Source: Acanthosepion lycidas (Eukaryota; Mollusca; Cephalopoda; Sepiida; Sepiidae). Taken from it: a stretch of DNA of 64,000 nucleotides. The stretch is taken from contig OZ010577.1 in assembly GCA_963932145.1 (NCBI GenBank), positions 22,531,924-22,595,923 on the forward strand, in the 5' to 3' direction. Under the pieces are notes generated by a model, which had not been told where the DNA came from, searched no databases, and saw only the letters and a list, made by a program, of their open reading frames with translations. This document shows, one piece after another, positions 1 through 11,884 of the stretch (positions within the stretch are counted from its first letter, which is position 1; each line of letters begins with the position of its first letter). Made by a program: the position numbers and the translations under genes.

Positions 1-249
1 TCTGCTAAATTATCCACACATTTACAACAGAAAATAATACATAATGTTTGACTTGACTGAAAACTATAATGACTGCTGATTATTGTGATTCTAATATAGC
101 TGTTTTATGTTGGACTACAAAAGTAAATTTTGTCATTTAGCATTCAAATTTCCAACTCAAATTCAAGTATTTTTTCATTTTATAAACAGTTCACTATATA
201 TTTAAGACTTTTGGCAGTAGAGAAATTATGTGGTGAATAAACACTAAAT

Positions 250-662
250 TTTGCCAGCTTTTTCTGAAAATCTATATGCTGTTCATTGTAAATGAAGACA
301 AACTTGATGATCAGTGATCAGGAATTTAGACAAGCAACTCTGAGAGAATAAAACAATTGTATGTATAATTATTATTTTGTACTAGTGTTTTACTATAGGA
401 ATGCATTGCAAATGAGGCAAAAAGGTATTGTCAGTGGTCAGGAATGAATGCAAGCATTACTAAAAGAATACGGCTATTATATGTATAATTATTATTTTGT
501 AGCTTTTTTTTACTATAGGAATACATTGCAGATGAATCAAAAATGGATTGTCAGTGGTCAGGAATGAATGCAAGCATTACTAAAAGAATAGGGCTATTAT
601 ATGTAGAATTATTATTTTGTAGCAGTGTTTTACTAAAGGAATGCATTGCAAATGAGGGAAAA
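250..662. repeat. Tandem repeat, period about 120 bp, 3.5 copies
   Basis: Two well-matched units (about 361-480 and 481-600) share the order TATAATTATTATTTTGTA, CTATAGGAAT, TTGTCAGTGGTCAGGAATG and CAAGCATTACTAAAAGAATA. A diverged unit precedes them (about 250-360, with GATCAGTGATCAGGAATTTA) and a partial one follows (601-662). No open frame of note crosses it. It looks like a local tandem duplication. Confidence 0.85.
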
Positions 663-3540
663 ATTTTATTTTGTATTCCCAAATGCAATTTAAAATAATT
701 ACTATTCTTTACTCATTTTTATTTGTAGAATATAAATTATAATTATTTACAAATGTGAATTATAAATAAGGTCAATTATTATTATTTTAAGCTATATTCC
801 CACATGAATGTCATGGTGGATGATGGAAAAGAATGCAAGCAGGTCAATTTTATTCATCATATTAAAAAAACTCAGGGATGTGACTTTGTAATTAGCAGTT
901 AATAAACCTGGAATTATCTGTCTTGTCAATCACCCTTTTTGTTGATTCATAATTCAAAACTTTTCAAAAGCTAGTGGCCTGATTAGATTGGAAATTTCTT
1001 TAAAAGCTGTGTATCATTTTAATGGGATTGTACAAAGATTGTGCTACAATGTGCTATTTTTGCTGTTTGAACTTTTTGCTGTACAAACATGCAGAGAAAC
1101 CAGTTTGTATTAATACAGATTATCAAATCATAAAGTGGAGACTATTTCAGACATGCAGTCAAGACTAAAGAAAGGAAAAAGCCCATTGTATATATTCATC
1201 TTTAAAAAATAGGTCGGTGAATTTTATGAAGAAGTCAAGATTGTAAACAACACCCTTCTCTTCTGATTGCACTGGGATAGCAAATTATCCTTCCTTGCCA
1301 CTCCAACTCCCACTACAGGAAATATTTCATCATTTGTTTACAATTCAATGTAAGACTCTTTGAATTTAACATCTACTTGGTTGCAAAGTTCTGAGGCAAT
1401 ATTTTTGAAACTGAATCAAACTCGTGTTCAATGTGGCATAAAAACTTTGCTTAATCAAATGGAAAAACTGTTTAAAAAAGCCGATGGTAAAAATACACAT
1501 TTGAGTATTCTGTTTATTTTCATTCAGTTGATGTGGATGGAGAAGTAACTAAAAAAAAAATTTGTTAATAAATGTTTGCCCCGAAAGTGTTGAATTTCAA
1601 ACAAGCAAACTAATATAGATTCTTAGTAAAAGTTTTGATTGTTACATTTGAAATTATTTTTGCACCATAAACATTTTAATTAAGGTCAGAAATCTTCTTT
1701 GACTCCCTTTTCAATCAATATGAATAGCAAACGAATAACCTTGTACATCTGAATCATAGTTTGTACGTCTATAAATCTATTTGCAAGAGAAATTAGTTCC
1801 TGCATATTTGCAAGTGTCATTTTAAAATATTTACTGTGCCAATAAATGACTATTTGATCTTCAATGTGAATCTCATTTCCAATTTGTATGCTTCTAACTT
1901 AGTGATTCCTAAACCCGAGGGGTCACAATCTAAATGAGGGTTGTGGGATAGGTTAGAAAAAAATAATATTCATAAAAATTAAAAGTTCAAATATATCTAT
2001 ATTACAATTTTGTAGCTTTGTGGGTGATGAATTATTTTTCACCCCACAACCCCTTTCCCACAAATGAAAAATTACTAGCCTCTTGATTACTAGTTTCATG
2101 GAGGATATTCAGATGAGCTACATTTCTTATTTCCACCTGTCCAGACATTCACATCTCGGACCTGATATGCCACATGCACAGAATTGACTCAGCTTCATTT
2201 CCTTCATATTCCATTAGTAAGGAAGATCTTCTAGCTTCTTCCCATGAACTGTTACATTGTGGAACAGATTCCCAAATAAATGTTTTCCCAGTCAATACAA
2301 TTTTAACCTCTTCAAGTCTAGGGTCAACAATTATCTGTACTGTGTATTATCATAATATGCACCTTTTATTCCTTCCTTGTATGTGGTTGCAACAAGCTTA
2401 TTTCATAACCCTCTAGCTAAAATGACTCTTGGGCCTTCTATTGGGTGAACAATAGTAAAAAAAAAAAAAAAAAAAAAAAAGAAATTGGTACATAAAGTAT
2501 CATTGGAACTTCAAAAAAAGGAAAACAGTTGTGAATGATAAAACAATGATAAATGTATAAAAACACTTAACATATTCCAGTCTGTACATGTCCAGTATAC
2601 TGGCAGGAAGTTATGCCTTACATTTTCTTTAATCAATAAAAGAAATATCAAGATTTACTAAATAAAAGTAATTAAATTAAATAAAATTCTATGAAATTTA
2701 TAGGATAAAAGTAAATGAAGAAACATTGAAATTATATTTCTGCATTGAATGTTGCCAGATGAAAAAACTGTATGTTCATGGACAGAAACAAAAAGAATTT
2801 GGGACATTTGAGGTCTGGAGTGAAAGTGAGTCTCAATACATATTCAAAGTATAGAGCCACTTTGAGAGTGCAACTATTCATCAGAGACAGTATTTTATCT
2901 TTTGAGCTGTAAGAGCTAAATCAGAGAAATGATCAGCTATAAGGATTTGAATATCTTCATTTTTAGAGGTGCTGCCATAAATTGTGGTATTAAATGATTG
3001 TGATAAGAAATATGTTCCAATTGAAAATGAAAAGCTCTCTTGTTTCACTAAATTATTATAAGGTAGCTTCTATATAAATATTTTTCATCTTACAGATGAA
3101 GGGTTACTGAAAAGTCCTTGGAACAAATCACTTCACTGAAACTGGAAAGTGTATTCCTTTATTTTGTAATGGAACAATTTTCAGGATCCATGTGCTAATT
3201 TGTTAATATGTCTAAGATCAGGGACAGAACCAAATCAATAAAAAAATGTAGAATTTTTAAATGTTAAACTCTATGCTATCTGTGAAAAAAATCCTGTAAA
3301 AAAACAAAACAAAAAAAACCCCGAAAATGTGTGCATGATGAAAACATTGGTTGACATGTTTACATCATACTCACCTGCTGATTTCCAAGGTGAAAGATTT
3401 TTTTAAAACCTAAGATGCAGTAGTGCAATCTTGGAGGTCTTCAAGGATCCAACTCTTGAAATTGTTGATTGGGGTCATCAGATAATTTTGGCTAAGTGAT
3501 AGATTTCATCCATAAGAACTGTGTTCAGTTTATAATTCAT
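663..3540. other. AT-rich DNA with no gene recognised
   Basis: Short frames at 1360-1548 and 2174-2416 have no recognisable motif and AT-driven composition. A homopolymer A tract at about 2457-2480 could be the tail of an old retrocopy, but I could not identify the body upstream of it. Confidence 0.5.
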
Positions 3541-4495
3541 TCTCCTGTTAACTCTCCTCTCCAAGTTCACCACTGCCATAACCAGGTATTGAACTCACAA
3601 CTCTTTGGGTCCTGTCACTGGATCTAACTATGTGGATTTATCAACTGTACCAGGTGTCCTTGAGGACATCTGTGTATGAATTTCTGGGTATTATAAAACT
3701 AATATCTTCAGCAACCGTTTTTTACCAGTGCTCATATTGCAATTTTTGCTGTTATCATTGCATATTTTTTTTTTACTAGAGCTCATATTACAATTTTCAT
3801 TGTTATTATCACTTTTTTCTGGCACTCCTTATTACTGGTTCCCATATTGTATTCATTTCTATGCTGGTCAGTGAAGGATATTTTTGTGACTAAGCATATG
3901 TGCTGTTTCTTTAAGTTTTTGAATTTTTCAATGATGTCCTTTGTCTATAATTTCAACCTGCTCCCACAAAGGGCAGTGATCTCCCTTTTCTCTCGATATG
4001 TGGTCAGCCATGCCTGATTTTTCCATTCCCCCTTGTGTTACAACTTTCTGGTATTCTTGAAGCCTTACCTTAAGGGGGCAGACTGTCTCCCCATTATATT
4101 TCTTTCTGCAGCTGCATGGGATGGTGTAAACTTAAGGAATCAGCACATATGCTAGGCCACAAAAATCTCCTTCACCGACCAAGCATAGAAATGAATACAA
4201 TATGAGAACCAGTAATAAGGAATGCCAGAGAAAAGCGATAATAACAATGAAAATTGCAATATGAGCTCTGGTAAAAAATATGGAATAACAGCAAAAATTG
4301 CAATATGAGCACTGGCAAAAAGTGGTTGCTGATGACATTAGGTTTATAATATCCAAAAATTCATATACAGATGTCTTCAAGGACACATGGCATGGTGGAT
4401 AAAGGTGTTAGATCCAGTGACAGGACCCAAAGAGTGTGAGTTCAATACCTGGTTAAGGCGGTGGAGAACTTGGAGAGGGGAATTAACAGGAGATA
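3541..4495. repeat. Large inverted repeat (fold-back) of PLE 3' end plus tRNA-SINE head
   Basis: The left arm (about 3541-3915) and the right arm (about 4130-4495) are reverse complements along most of their length. Each arm, read outward, holds the 3' untranslated part of a Penelope-like element (TTGCAATATGAGC and neighbours), then a SINE head with a tRNA-like B box. The 215-bp spacer holds the PLE coding remnant. The same joint occurs again near 8.9-9.6 kb and in part near 17 kb, so the PLE-SINE junction is a repeated structure and not a chance neighbour. Confidence 0.8.
3850..4015 (-). pseudogene. Penelope-like element C-terminal endonuclease fragment
   Basis: On the minus strand a stretch reading MADHISREKGDH...PLWEQVEIIDK, then a stop and frame damage, then KxxAHMLSHKN matches the better-preserved copy at 9042-9254. 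In Penelope-like elements this C-terminal segment belongs to the GIY-YIG endonuclease that follows the reverse transcriptase. It is too short and broken to act. Assignment to PLE is from family knowledge; the damage is seen directly. Confidence 0.6.
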
Positions 4496-4690
4496 ACTGA
4501 CATCCATTAGACATGGCACGTGGAACTAAAACAGTCTACCCCAGTGAGTGAAATAAAGCGTTCAGTTTGGCATTCCAACCTGAAGAAGGTCGGAGCATAC
4601 AATGGCCGAAATATTGTGATAAATATGGCAACAAAGATGAGGACAATAGTCCAAATTATGTAAATAGTAGGAATCTACTAATCTTATAAC
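4382..4690 (+). mobile_element. tRNA-derived SINE with PLE-like 3' tail
   Basis: The head has an A-box-like stretch (TGGCATGGTGGATAAAGG, 4388-4405) and a B-box-like stretch (GTGAGTTCAATACCTGG, 4436-4452), about 47 bp apart start to start, as in tRNA-derived RNA polymerase III promoters. The body runs to a tail containing CTGAAGA (4580-4586), a short hairpin, GAAA (4608-4611) and AAAGATGAGGACAATAGTC. Related heads lie at 9541 and 55301 (+) and 3541-3662 (-). Related tails lie at 17090-17290, 21670-21813, 42850-43060 and 55225-55295. Heads and tails also occur separately, so the family is modular. Confidence 0.8.
4580..4651 (+). ncRNA. Hammerhead-ribozyme-like core in SINE/PLE tail (candidate)
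   Basis: The order is CTGAAGA, then a hairpin whose arms can pair (GGTCG/TGGCC in this copy, GGCCG/CGGCC in the minus copy at 42870-42942), then GAAA, then a stem-III-like pair (ATATTGT with ACAAT), ending in GTC (4649-4651). Hammerheads have the conserved blocks CUGANGA and GAAA and cleave after NUH, and they are known from Penelope-like elements. Against it, stem II carries an unpaired A next to the core, stem III needs a bulge, and I see no convincing stem I. It may be only the DNA ancestor of such a motif. Confidence 0.3.
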
Positions 4691-4989
4691 TCTTAGAGAT
4701 TTTTATATATCAGTGACTTACTTTCTTTCACTTTCTTATTAAAAGATACATGATCTTCATGCATCAGAAGCAGTAACTATTTTTTTTTATTTTAGAAGCC
4801 AATGCAGTTCAAATCCTCAGCATAAAGAAAAAACAGAATGCATGCCAAGAGGAATTTGCAGACGTAAAATTAAAACCCACAGCTTATCCAATTGAATTCT
4901 CTACCAAACTTTAAATTTAAATATTACTCCCCATGTGAATACTCATGTATCTTTCATGGACGTATGGAATTTTTGTTGCTAAATTAAAA

Positions 4990-5215
4990 AAAAATTATTT
5001 GGATTCAAATTATTTACATGCCATGTTCCTCCATGACATGGGCGATTATGGCTCTCCTCAACTTCTTATTCTTTGCCAATTTTAAGCAATTTTTATCTCA
5101 TTATTATTCCTCCAAGTTCCTGCCCTGCCATCCCACCAATAATGTTGCTATTTATTCCTGCAGAGTCCTTGTTGAATGTGGGGAGGGCCACAATCATATT
5201 CAGTGAGGTTGCTGC
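4990..5215 (-). mobile_element. LINE 3'-end fragment
   Basis: The plus strand reads CATGGCTCTCCTCAACTTC..., matching the 3' end of the RTE/L2-like LINE at 15345 (CATGGCTCTCCCCAATTTC). Read on the minus strand that end encodes a stretch like DRKLWRAMIAxV. Related ends are at 6865, 48955 and 56890, all on the minus strand, and at 62776 on the plus strand. Heavily decayed. Confidence 0.5.
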
Positions 5216-6864
5216 AGTTTCAGTGTTAGTATAATGTGAACACAAGTGATTCTAGCTAAAGTTTAAACTCTTTTTTTAGCTGTAAATTATAAAGCCACTC
5301 AAACATCCACCAATAATGTTTGTCTTCCATATTGCTTGGGCCATATTATCATTAAAAGAGTCTGTTGAACACATAAAACTTAATTATGTCACGATTTTAC
5401 AGCTTTCGAGATACAGACAAGATACAACCAGTTGTTGAAGAAGAAATGGCAATTGAAAATAACAAAAGAGCCAGTGGTATAAGAACTGTAGATTTTTTTT
5501 TTTTTTTATTTCCACTCTTGTGAAATTTTGTCAAAGTTTCTCCTGAAGTAAATATATATTCTATTTCTTGTTTACTTTTACTTTCTCTCAAACCAAAACA
5601 ATAACTTAGTGGAGACAGTCTCTGAAAAGCTAAGTGTCAGATTACTTCCACTTCATATATATAAGACATTATCATAATTCATATATTGTAGGTTATCAGG
5701 TTAAAAAATCTTGTATCTAACTACATGCCATTATTTTTCCTTGACTAACTGAATTCCACACATTGCCAAATATGGATATTTTTTTTTAATAATATAAGAG
5801 AAAAGGCATAAATAACTCACATCAGCAACATTGCTTTTGAATGCATTAAATTAATTTAAGACATGACAAGTTAAAAAATTTAAGATTTAAAATGTGAAGA
5901 CATGACAAGATAAGTTTAAAACAGGAGATATGACAAGTTTGAAACAAAAAAAAATATTTATATTATGAAATATTGCTTGAAACCTTGAGATTTGTTATTA
6001 ACATTAATTTGTTAAGTATACGGATGATGAACATTTTTTGCTGTTTTTATTATCATTACAATAAATGGGTTACAAAACGGTGAGGGTGCCAATCTTAATA
6101 CTTACAGTTTGACATCAAATTAGCATAAGAGAATAATTAAATTTCAGAGGCTGGTGGCATTTAACTTATCGGTAGGAATGTTAAAATACAACTTAGAATT
6201 CTATTGGTGTGTTTGCATTTTCACATTATTTAAAACTAGAAGTAGCTGCAAAAATTTCAGAATTTTCTTAGTTTGATTTTTTGACAAATCTTAATTCTAA
6301 AGTTAATGACTGAATAAGCAACTTGTGAATTCTACAACTATAAGATACCTGTGGAAACCACCCCCTATTGTATTGTTAAATATTTGAGTGTAAGACTTTT
6401 AAAAAAAATAGTGAAAGAAGTACAAATAAGAATGCAGATCATTATTTAAGGAAGTAATAGGGTACAAATGAAAAGATCTGAAATTTACAAGTTTTCCAGT
6501 TTACTGAAATAGATGCTAAATGCATGAGAGTGTTATTGTCACCACTATCTTCCTTTTTTTTTTTCTTTTTTTATTTCTGAAACCCTGTTATATCTTTTCT
6601 CTTTGACCAAGATGGAATTGTCCATTATTTAGGAGATAAAGGTTTGCCACAACGTATGTGCTAATTAAAGAACAAACATAATTATAATTATGATGTTTAG
6701 TGTGGAAATAAGATTTTAAGCAAGCAGAGGGTATTCTTCTTCAGACAAAAAGGAACCGATTTTATTGACTACCTTCAACCATACAAAAATATGGAAATGC
6801 TTTTACACCTCTCTCATGAAGAAAAATAGAGATCATGCTGCTAAGACTTATGTGTCATATTCCT
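5216..6864. other. AT-rich DNA with no gene recognised
   Basis: Only short chance frames are present, for example 5397-5591 on the minus strand, which includes a poly-T run read as lysines. Homopolymer T runs occur near 5505-5518 and 6555-6572. About 5860-5950 has the loose repeat GACATGACAAG(T/A)TTAAAA three times. Confidence 0.5.
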
Positions 6865-6975
6865 TTAAAAGGTGGGCAGTTCATGGCTCTCCACAACTTT
6901 TCATCCTTTGCAGCTCTAACCAATAGCTATGCCCCTCACTATCACTCCTAGGCTCTGATCCATCTTCCATTTACA
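6865..6975 (-). mobile_element. LINE 3'-end fragment
   Basis: CATGGCTCTCCACAACTTTT at about 6882 is another copy of the LINE 3' end seen at 15345. It is short and diverged, and no upstream RT remains. Confidence 0.4.
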
Positions 6976-7563
6976 GAAATTTGTTAGGTAGCTGTTAATA
7001 CCAGTTCCTATTAAATCAAAAGAAAATATGGCACCAGAAGAGATTGGAATTGATCTCCTGCAAATCGTCTGCTGAATTCTTTCAGCTTATTTAGTAAGAG
7101 AGCAGTTAGTGACTTTAAACAGAATCCTCTCAGATGAGAGGGATCTGAATTCAAAATTCTTCAAGAGTCTATACTTTATTTCTGATCATGAACTCATTGC
7201 TTTAGGTACATAGAGTAAAATTGAAATAGAAAGAAAAAAAATTAAAGTAAAATAATCAAAATTTATAATTGTTGTAACCTAGGAAAAGGTTACTGAATAA
7301 GAATAACCAAAATGAAGGTTGGAAATTGAACGATAATCTTTATAACAGTAACAACATACAAGATTCACCAGCAACGTGTAGTAAGTAATCAACTGCTAGT
7401 GGTGAGCTGGAAGTCAATCAAGATGAATTGCAAGGAAATCTCAATGACTACTACATACAGTATGTTCTACTGTATTTATATGGATTGGGACATTATAGTC
7501 CATAGGTATGGTATAACAATAATAATAGTCCATCTAGTAAAACAAATCAAATAAATAGTAGAT

Positions 7564-7948
7564 CGGTTTGGTTTGTTTTACGGCATATCAATCTCAGTGT
7601 GTTATTTAATACCAACAAGATTTTTATTGCTGGTAATATTTTTTCAAAAAGTATTTTTGGCAATATTTTTTCCAAAAATGTATTGCTGGTAATATTGTTT
7701 TTTTTTTTCAAAAATGTATTGCCGGTAATTTTTTCTTGAAAAATTTATTTTGGTAATAATTTTTTTACAAAAATGTATTGCTGGTATTAAACCTATTTTT
7801 ACACTTTCATAGTAGTTTGATCCCAGTTTGGGGGTTAACTAATTGCCCATAGCAGGAACCCTAACTAGGTCAGGATGGACCTGGGAACACCAGCAATTAA
7901 GAGGTAGTTCCATGCTCCTCAAAATCTCCTGATCAGTGGCCTTGGATG
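7564..7948 (-). mobile_element. Short retroelement (family A), with perfect 14-bp target duplication
   Basis: The element is flanked by a perfect direct repeat AATAAATAGTAGAT (7550-7563 and 7949-7962). It begins on the plus strand with GGTTTGGTTTGTTTTACGG and contains a run of diverged units around TGTATTGCTGGTAATATTTTT. It ends near GATCAGTGGCCTTGGATG, shorter than its relatives at that side. Constant GGTTTG end and variable other end suggest its 3' end is the plus-strand left side, so it is oriented on the minus strand with an AAACC-rich tail. I do not recognise a named family. Other copies: 16054, 50958, 58952, 61426 and 61796. Confidence 0.8.
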
Positions 7949-7962
7949 AATAAATAGTAGAT

Positions 7963-8875
7963 TTACATTTTAATTTTTAATGCCCATATCTAGAATTATA
8001 CCCAAGGGAAATATCCAGCCCAATTGGCACATTTAAGGAAGGGTGAAAAACACAGTATCTAAACCATAAAGATGACAACAAAAACAATAAAGATTATTCA
8101 TTTGAACTGATATCCAGGGCCAGTGTGTACTAACTCCCAAACATTCTACCTAGGTGGGAGGAGACTGTTTGGCAGCCCTGACGAGTGCTTTGTGACCTTC
8201 ACTATCCTAACAATATTTGCTATTTTTCTATCTATATTTATATATGTTACAAATTAAACAAAGCACAAATGATTATTAAAGGAAGAAAATTTTTTGTGGA
8301 TTTTGATGTCATTCTGAGGTCTTTTTTTTTTTGTCCAAATCTGTAAATTTGTTTTGCTCATGGTAAATCTTGAAAAACACCATATAAAATTCACTATTTT
8401 TTATCCATAATGTTGAATACATTAAATTCTTCAACCTTTTAACAAGAAAAATCTCAAGTGCATGTTAAAAATTGACAGAAAATCATTGTTGATTTGTATA
8501 TTAAGTCATTATTTAATTTGAATTCTGGCACATTTGGTTTTTTTTCATAAGTTAATAGGAGTAAATAGGCTCATTATCATCAGGTCCACTCTCCATGTCT
8601 ACTGAACAAGATTAGAGGTTCATCATTTGTTCTCTATTCAGGATATGGCTTTCTGGTTCTTTTTCTTTCTTTCTTTCTTTCTTTCTCTTACCATGGCCAC
8701 AATGATTGAATTGTTTTAACTCTTTGGTGATTAGACTAACCAGTGGTTCTGACTTTCCATTAGGAGGGTACGAAGTTAGCAGGTTGCTGCTTCCAACTGG
8801 TTGTTAGATGCCTAAACTCTTTGGTAGTGCTTAGAGAGGCTGCTCTGGTCAACAGTCGCATAATATTGAGGTATC
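7963..8875. other. No gene recognised; CTTT microsatellite
   Basis: A (CTTT)n tract lies at about 8658-8690. A somewhat GC-richer patch at 8105-8210 could be an old repeat but was not matched elsewhere in the window. No coding feature is supported. Confidence 0.45.
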
Positions 8876-9615
8876 ACACTCTTTGGATCCTGTCACTGGA
8901 TCTAACTAGCAACTTTATCCACTGTGCCAGGTGTTCTTGAGGACATCTGTATATGAATTTCTGGGTATTATAAACCTAATCTCTTCAGCAATCATTTTTT
9001 TACCAGTGCTCATATTGCAATTTTCTTTGTTATTATCGCTTTTATCTGGCATTCGTTATTACTGGTTCCCATATTGTATTCATTTCTATGCTTGGTTGGC
9101 TCAAGAGATTTTTGTGGTCTAGCATATGTGCTGATTCCTTAAGTTTACAAATTTTCCAATGATGTTCTTTGTCTATAATTTCAACCTGATCCCACAGAGG
9201 GTGGTGATCTCCCTTTTCTCTCGATATGTGGTCAGCCACACCTGATTTTTCCACTTACAACTTTCTGGTGTTCTTGAAGCCTTACCTTAAGTTGGCGGTG
9301 TGTCTCCCCTTTATCTTTCTTTCTACAGCTGCACAGGATGGCATACATACAGTCTTTAGTCATGTTCTCTTCTATGAGGGGGTCTTACTCGAGAGAGATA
9401 TCTGCAAAGTGTCGTTCAGCTTTTCAAAGTTGTCCTGATGTTATACAATGAAAATTGCAATATGAGCTCTGGTGAAAATACATGCAATGATAACAGCAAA
9501 AATTACAATATGAGCACGGGTAAAAAAATGGTTCTCAAGGACACATGGCACAGTGGATAAAGGCGTTAGTTAGATCCAGTGACAGGACCCAAAGAGTTGT
9601 GAGTTCAATACCTGG
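8876..9615. repeat. Second PLE/SINE fold-back
   Basis: The minus-strand SINE head and PLE 3' end at 8876-9060 are mirrored by a plus-strand PLE 3' end and SINE head at about 9440-9615 (GAAAATTGCAATATGAGC then ACACATGGCACAGTGGATAAAGG). The unpaired middle (about 9060-9440) holds PLE coding DNA. The arrangement repeats that at 3541-4495, with the right arm shortened. Confidence 0.75.
9042..9254 (-). pseudogene. Penelope-like element endonuclease C-terminal remnant
   Basis: An uninterrupted 70-codon minus-strand frame contains VADHISREKGDHHPLWDQ, VEIIDKEHHWKICKLKESAH and NLLSQPSIEMNTIWEP. Such conserved C-terminal stretches lie downstream of the GIY-YIG catalytic part in Penelope-like retroelements. 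The catalytic GIY and YIG motifs themselves are not in this fragment. The frame starts within the element, so its first ATG is not a real start. It runs directly into the 3' end shared with the SINE composites. Confidence 0.65.
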
Positions 9616-9816
9616 TTAAGGCAGTGGAGAACTTGGAGAGGGGAATTGGCTGATAACTGACATCCATTAGTGAGCACAATAAAGGGTTCAGTTTGACATT
9701 CCAACCGGGAGTGTACAACACAGTGTTGTGATAAATATGGTAACAAAGATGAGGACAATAGTCCGAATAATGTAACTAGTGTATATAACAACTCATCTCA
9801 GAAATATAGACAGATA
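9541..9816 (+). mobile_element. tRNA-derived SINE, tail lacking the hammerhead-like core
   Basis: The A-box region (9546-9562) and B-box region (GTGAGTTCAATACCTGG, 9599-9615) match the copy at 4382. The tail is shortened: CTGAAGA and the hairpin are missing between CATTCCAACC and GTGTTGTGATAAATATGG, but the AAAGATGAGGACAATAGTCCG block is kept. It ends near the AGAAATATAGACAGATACT sequence common to the family. Confidence 0.75.
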
Positions 9817-9903
9817 CTGAAGGACCAACAGTGTTAGTCACAAGATCAACACATTACAAAGCTGATTTGTTATTCTTTATTCTGATCTTTCGACAATTAG
9901 AAC

Positions 9904-10144
<241 letters not shown>

Positions 10145-10146
<2 letters not shown>

Positions 10147-10225
10147 GACAGATTCAGTAAAAGCACATTGGTAGGTTTTTCTTGCCAAGTTGGATGCAGG
10201 TTTCAATCCTGTAAGATGGCACATA
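10145..10225 (+). mobile_element. tRNA-like fragment (SINE head, candidate)
   Basis: GATGCAGGTTTCAATCCTG is a good B box. A plausible but weak A box lies upstream (AAAAGCACATTGGTAGG). No matching aminoacyl stem, so not a working tRNA gene. Confidence 0.35.
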
Positions 10226-10381
10226 TTTATCTTTAGTAAGATTTCTCAAATATTCAAGCTGGTAGATGATAATAAATACAGTGTTTATAAATAAAAACAG
10301 AGTATCTACTCAAATATGGGTATCTACTAAAAATAACATTTAAGTGATAAAAATCTGTTGAATTAATAAATAAAAAAGTAC

Positions 10382-10383
<2 letters not shown>

Positions 10384-10434
<51 letters not shown>

Positions 10435-10672
10435 GTTTATTTGTCACCCCATTGTAGAAGGACACAAACGTGTCTGAAAATTTCCTACTTAAACCTTTCC
10501 GTGCTTTATTTCTATCATATGGTTAATAATTAATATTCTATACATGTTTTTGTACTGATTATATTGGTACCCTTTTTTTCATTCTTGTTTTATTAAACTA
10601 ACCTATCTATTTTACATACTATAAGAAGCACGTGTGGACTCTTTCTTATATATATATATATATATATATATA
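10384..10672. repeat. Two (TA)n tracts with intervening unassigned DNA
   Basis: Pure TA runs at 10384-10432 and about 10648-10671. The 210 bp between them contain no frame worth reporting. Confidence 0.85.
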
Positions 10673-10899
10673 ATCTGGCCACTCTGGGTCATATATAGCC
10701 CTTTTGATTAGTTTTAGAACATTACTACTCACACAGCCTTAATGAAATTTGGCAATTCATTACAGAGAACCTTACTTCACTTTGGTGAACAGATACTCTC
10801 TTTTGTGGTTACTCAGTCAGAAGTTTAGTTAGTGTACTTTCTGACTGCCACAGTCACAATTTCTGAGTGCATAGATTAGTGTAATCTTCTGTAGGATTT

Positions 10900-11130
10900 T
10901 TTAACAAAAATATTTTATCTTACAGGTTTGAGTCCATTTCTCGAACCTAAAATCAACTTTGAAAACTGTGGAGAAGACTAACAAAAAGGGGACAAGGCAA
11001 CTGATGATGATTTCCAAAGTAGATTCTACAGTTTTGAAAAGCAGAAAAGAGACTGAGTTCAGTCTGCAGGGTTCATATAGAAGTACTTTGAAGTGGACTA
11101 AGGTATCACTGCCCAAGGTAGCTTATTTTT
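10900..11130 (-). repeat. Dispersed repeat (family B), minus copy
   Basis: Read on the minus strand, GCTACCTTGGGCAGTGAT...CACTTCAAAGTACTTC...GATTTTAGGTTCGAGAAATGG lines up along about 200 bp with plus-strand 43745-43935. Both copies hold a short frame with a hydrophobic stretch ending near DFRF. One copy is shifted and truncated relative to the other, so a conserved protein is not shown. I do not recognise the family. Confidence 0.6.
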
Positions 11131-11554
11131 ATTTCTAATCTTAAATGGCTGGATATTTTCCAGATTACACATACACACTTTTCCATGCAGAAATCTTTAA
11201 GCCTGAGTGTAACAAAGAATTTAACTGTCAAATATTCAGTATGTGCTTCAATATGGTAGCTTTTTATAATAATAATAATATTGCAGCTTAGAAATGGGTC
11301 CTTGTAGGGATGATCTGTGCAGTGCAAGAGCAGGCTTCAAGAATAAATACCAACAAGTGCTCTATTTACAGAACAATTTACTTCAGCTTATGCAGAATGT
11401 GTAGGAAATCTACTGAAAGTGTACCACACATTGTCAGTGGCTGCATTGAGCTAGTGTCAAAAGAATACAAATGACACCATGACAAAGTTGCCCTCAGAAT
11501 ATATTAGGAACTAGGCAGGAAGTATGACCTTAAGTCTGTACTACACAAGCATTC

Positions 11555-11880
11555 ACTACTGTCAATATCCAGAATGAACAAGTGATTGTGTTGTGGGATA
11601 AAGCCATCTTCATTGACAAGCACTTAGAGGTCAATTGACCTGATATCAGAGTTGTGCACAACATTAGTCATTAATTGGATCCTGATAGATATTGTGGTAC
11701 CTTGGGATAAGAGTACGAAAGACCTGGCAGGACAAATAAGATAAATATACCAAAGAGCAGCTCATGTTGTCCCTTTTGTCATTGGTGCACTTGGGGCCAG
11801 TGCATCTTACTCCTGAAACCCCTGACTGTCGGCAGGAGGGGGCATTTTTTGACTCTGTTGGGGCCTCTGCCATTTTTTTT
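11555..11880 (+). pseudogene. LINE ORF2 C-terminal fragment
   Basis: Plus-strand frames read VIVLWDKAIFIDKHLEVN, a stop, PDI, and further on AHVVPFVIGALGA. These match the end of non-LTR retroelement polyproteins (pattern WDxxIxTDRHIxxNKPDI ... HVVPIVIGALG) that is abundant in invertebrate genomes. Frames change at least twice and stops intervene. A T-rich stretch follows at about 11872. Confidence 0.6.
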
Positions 11881-11884
11881 TCTA

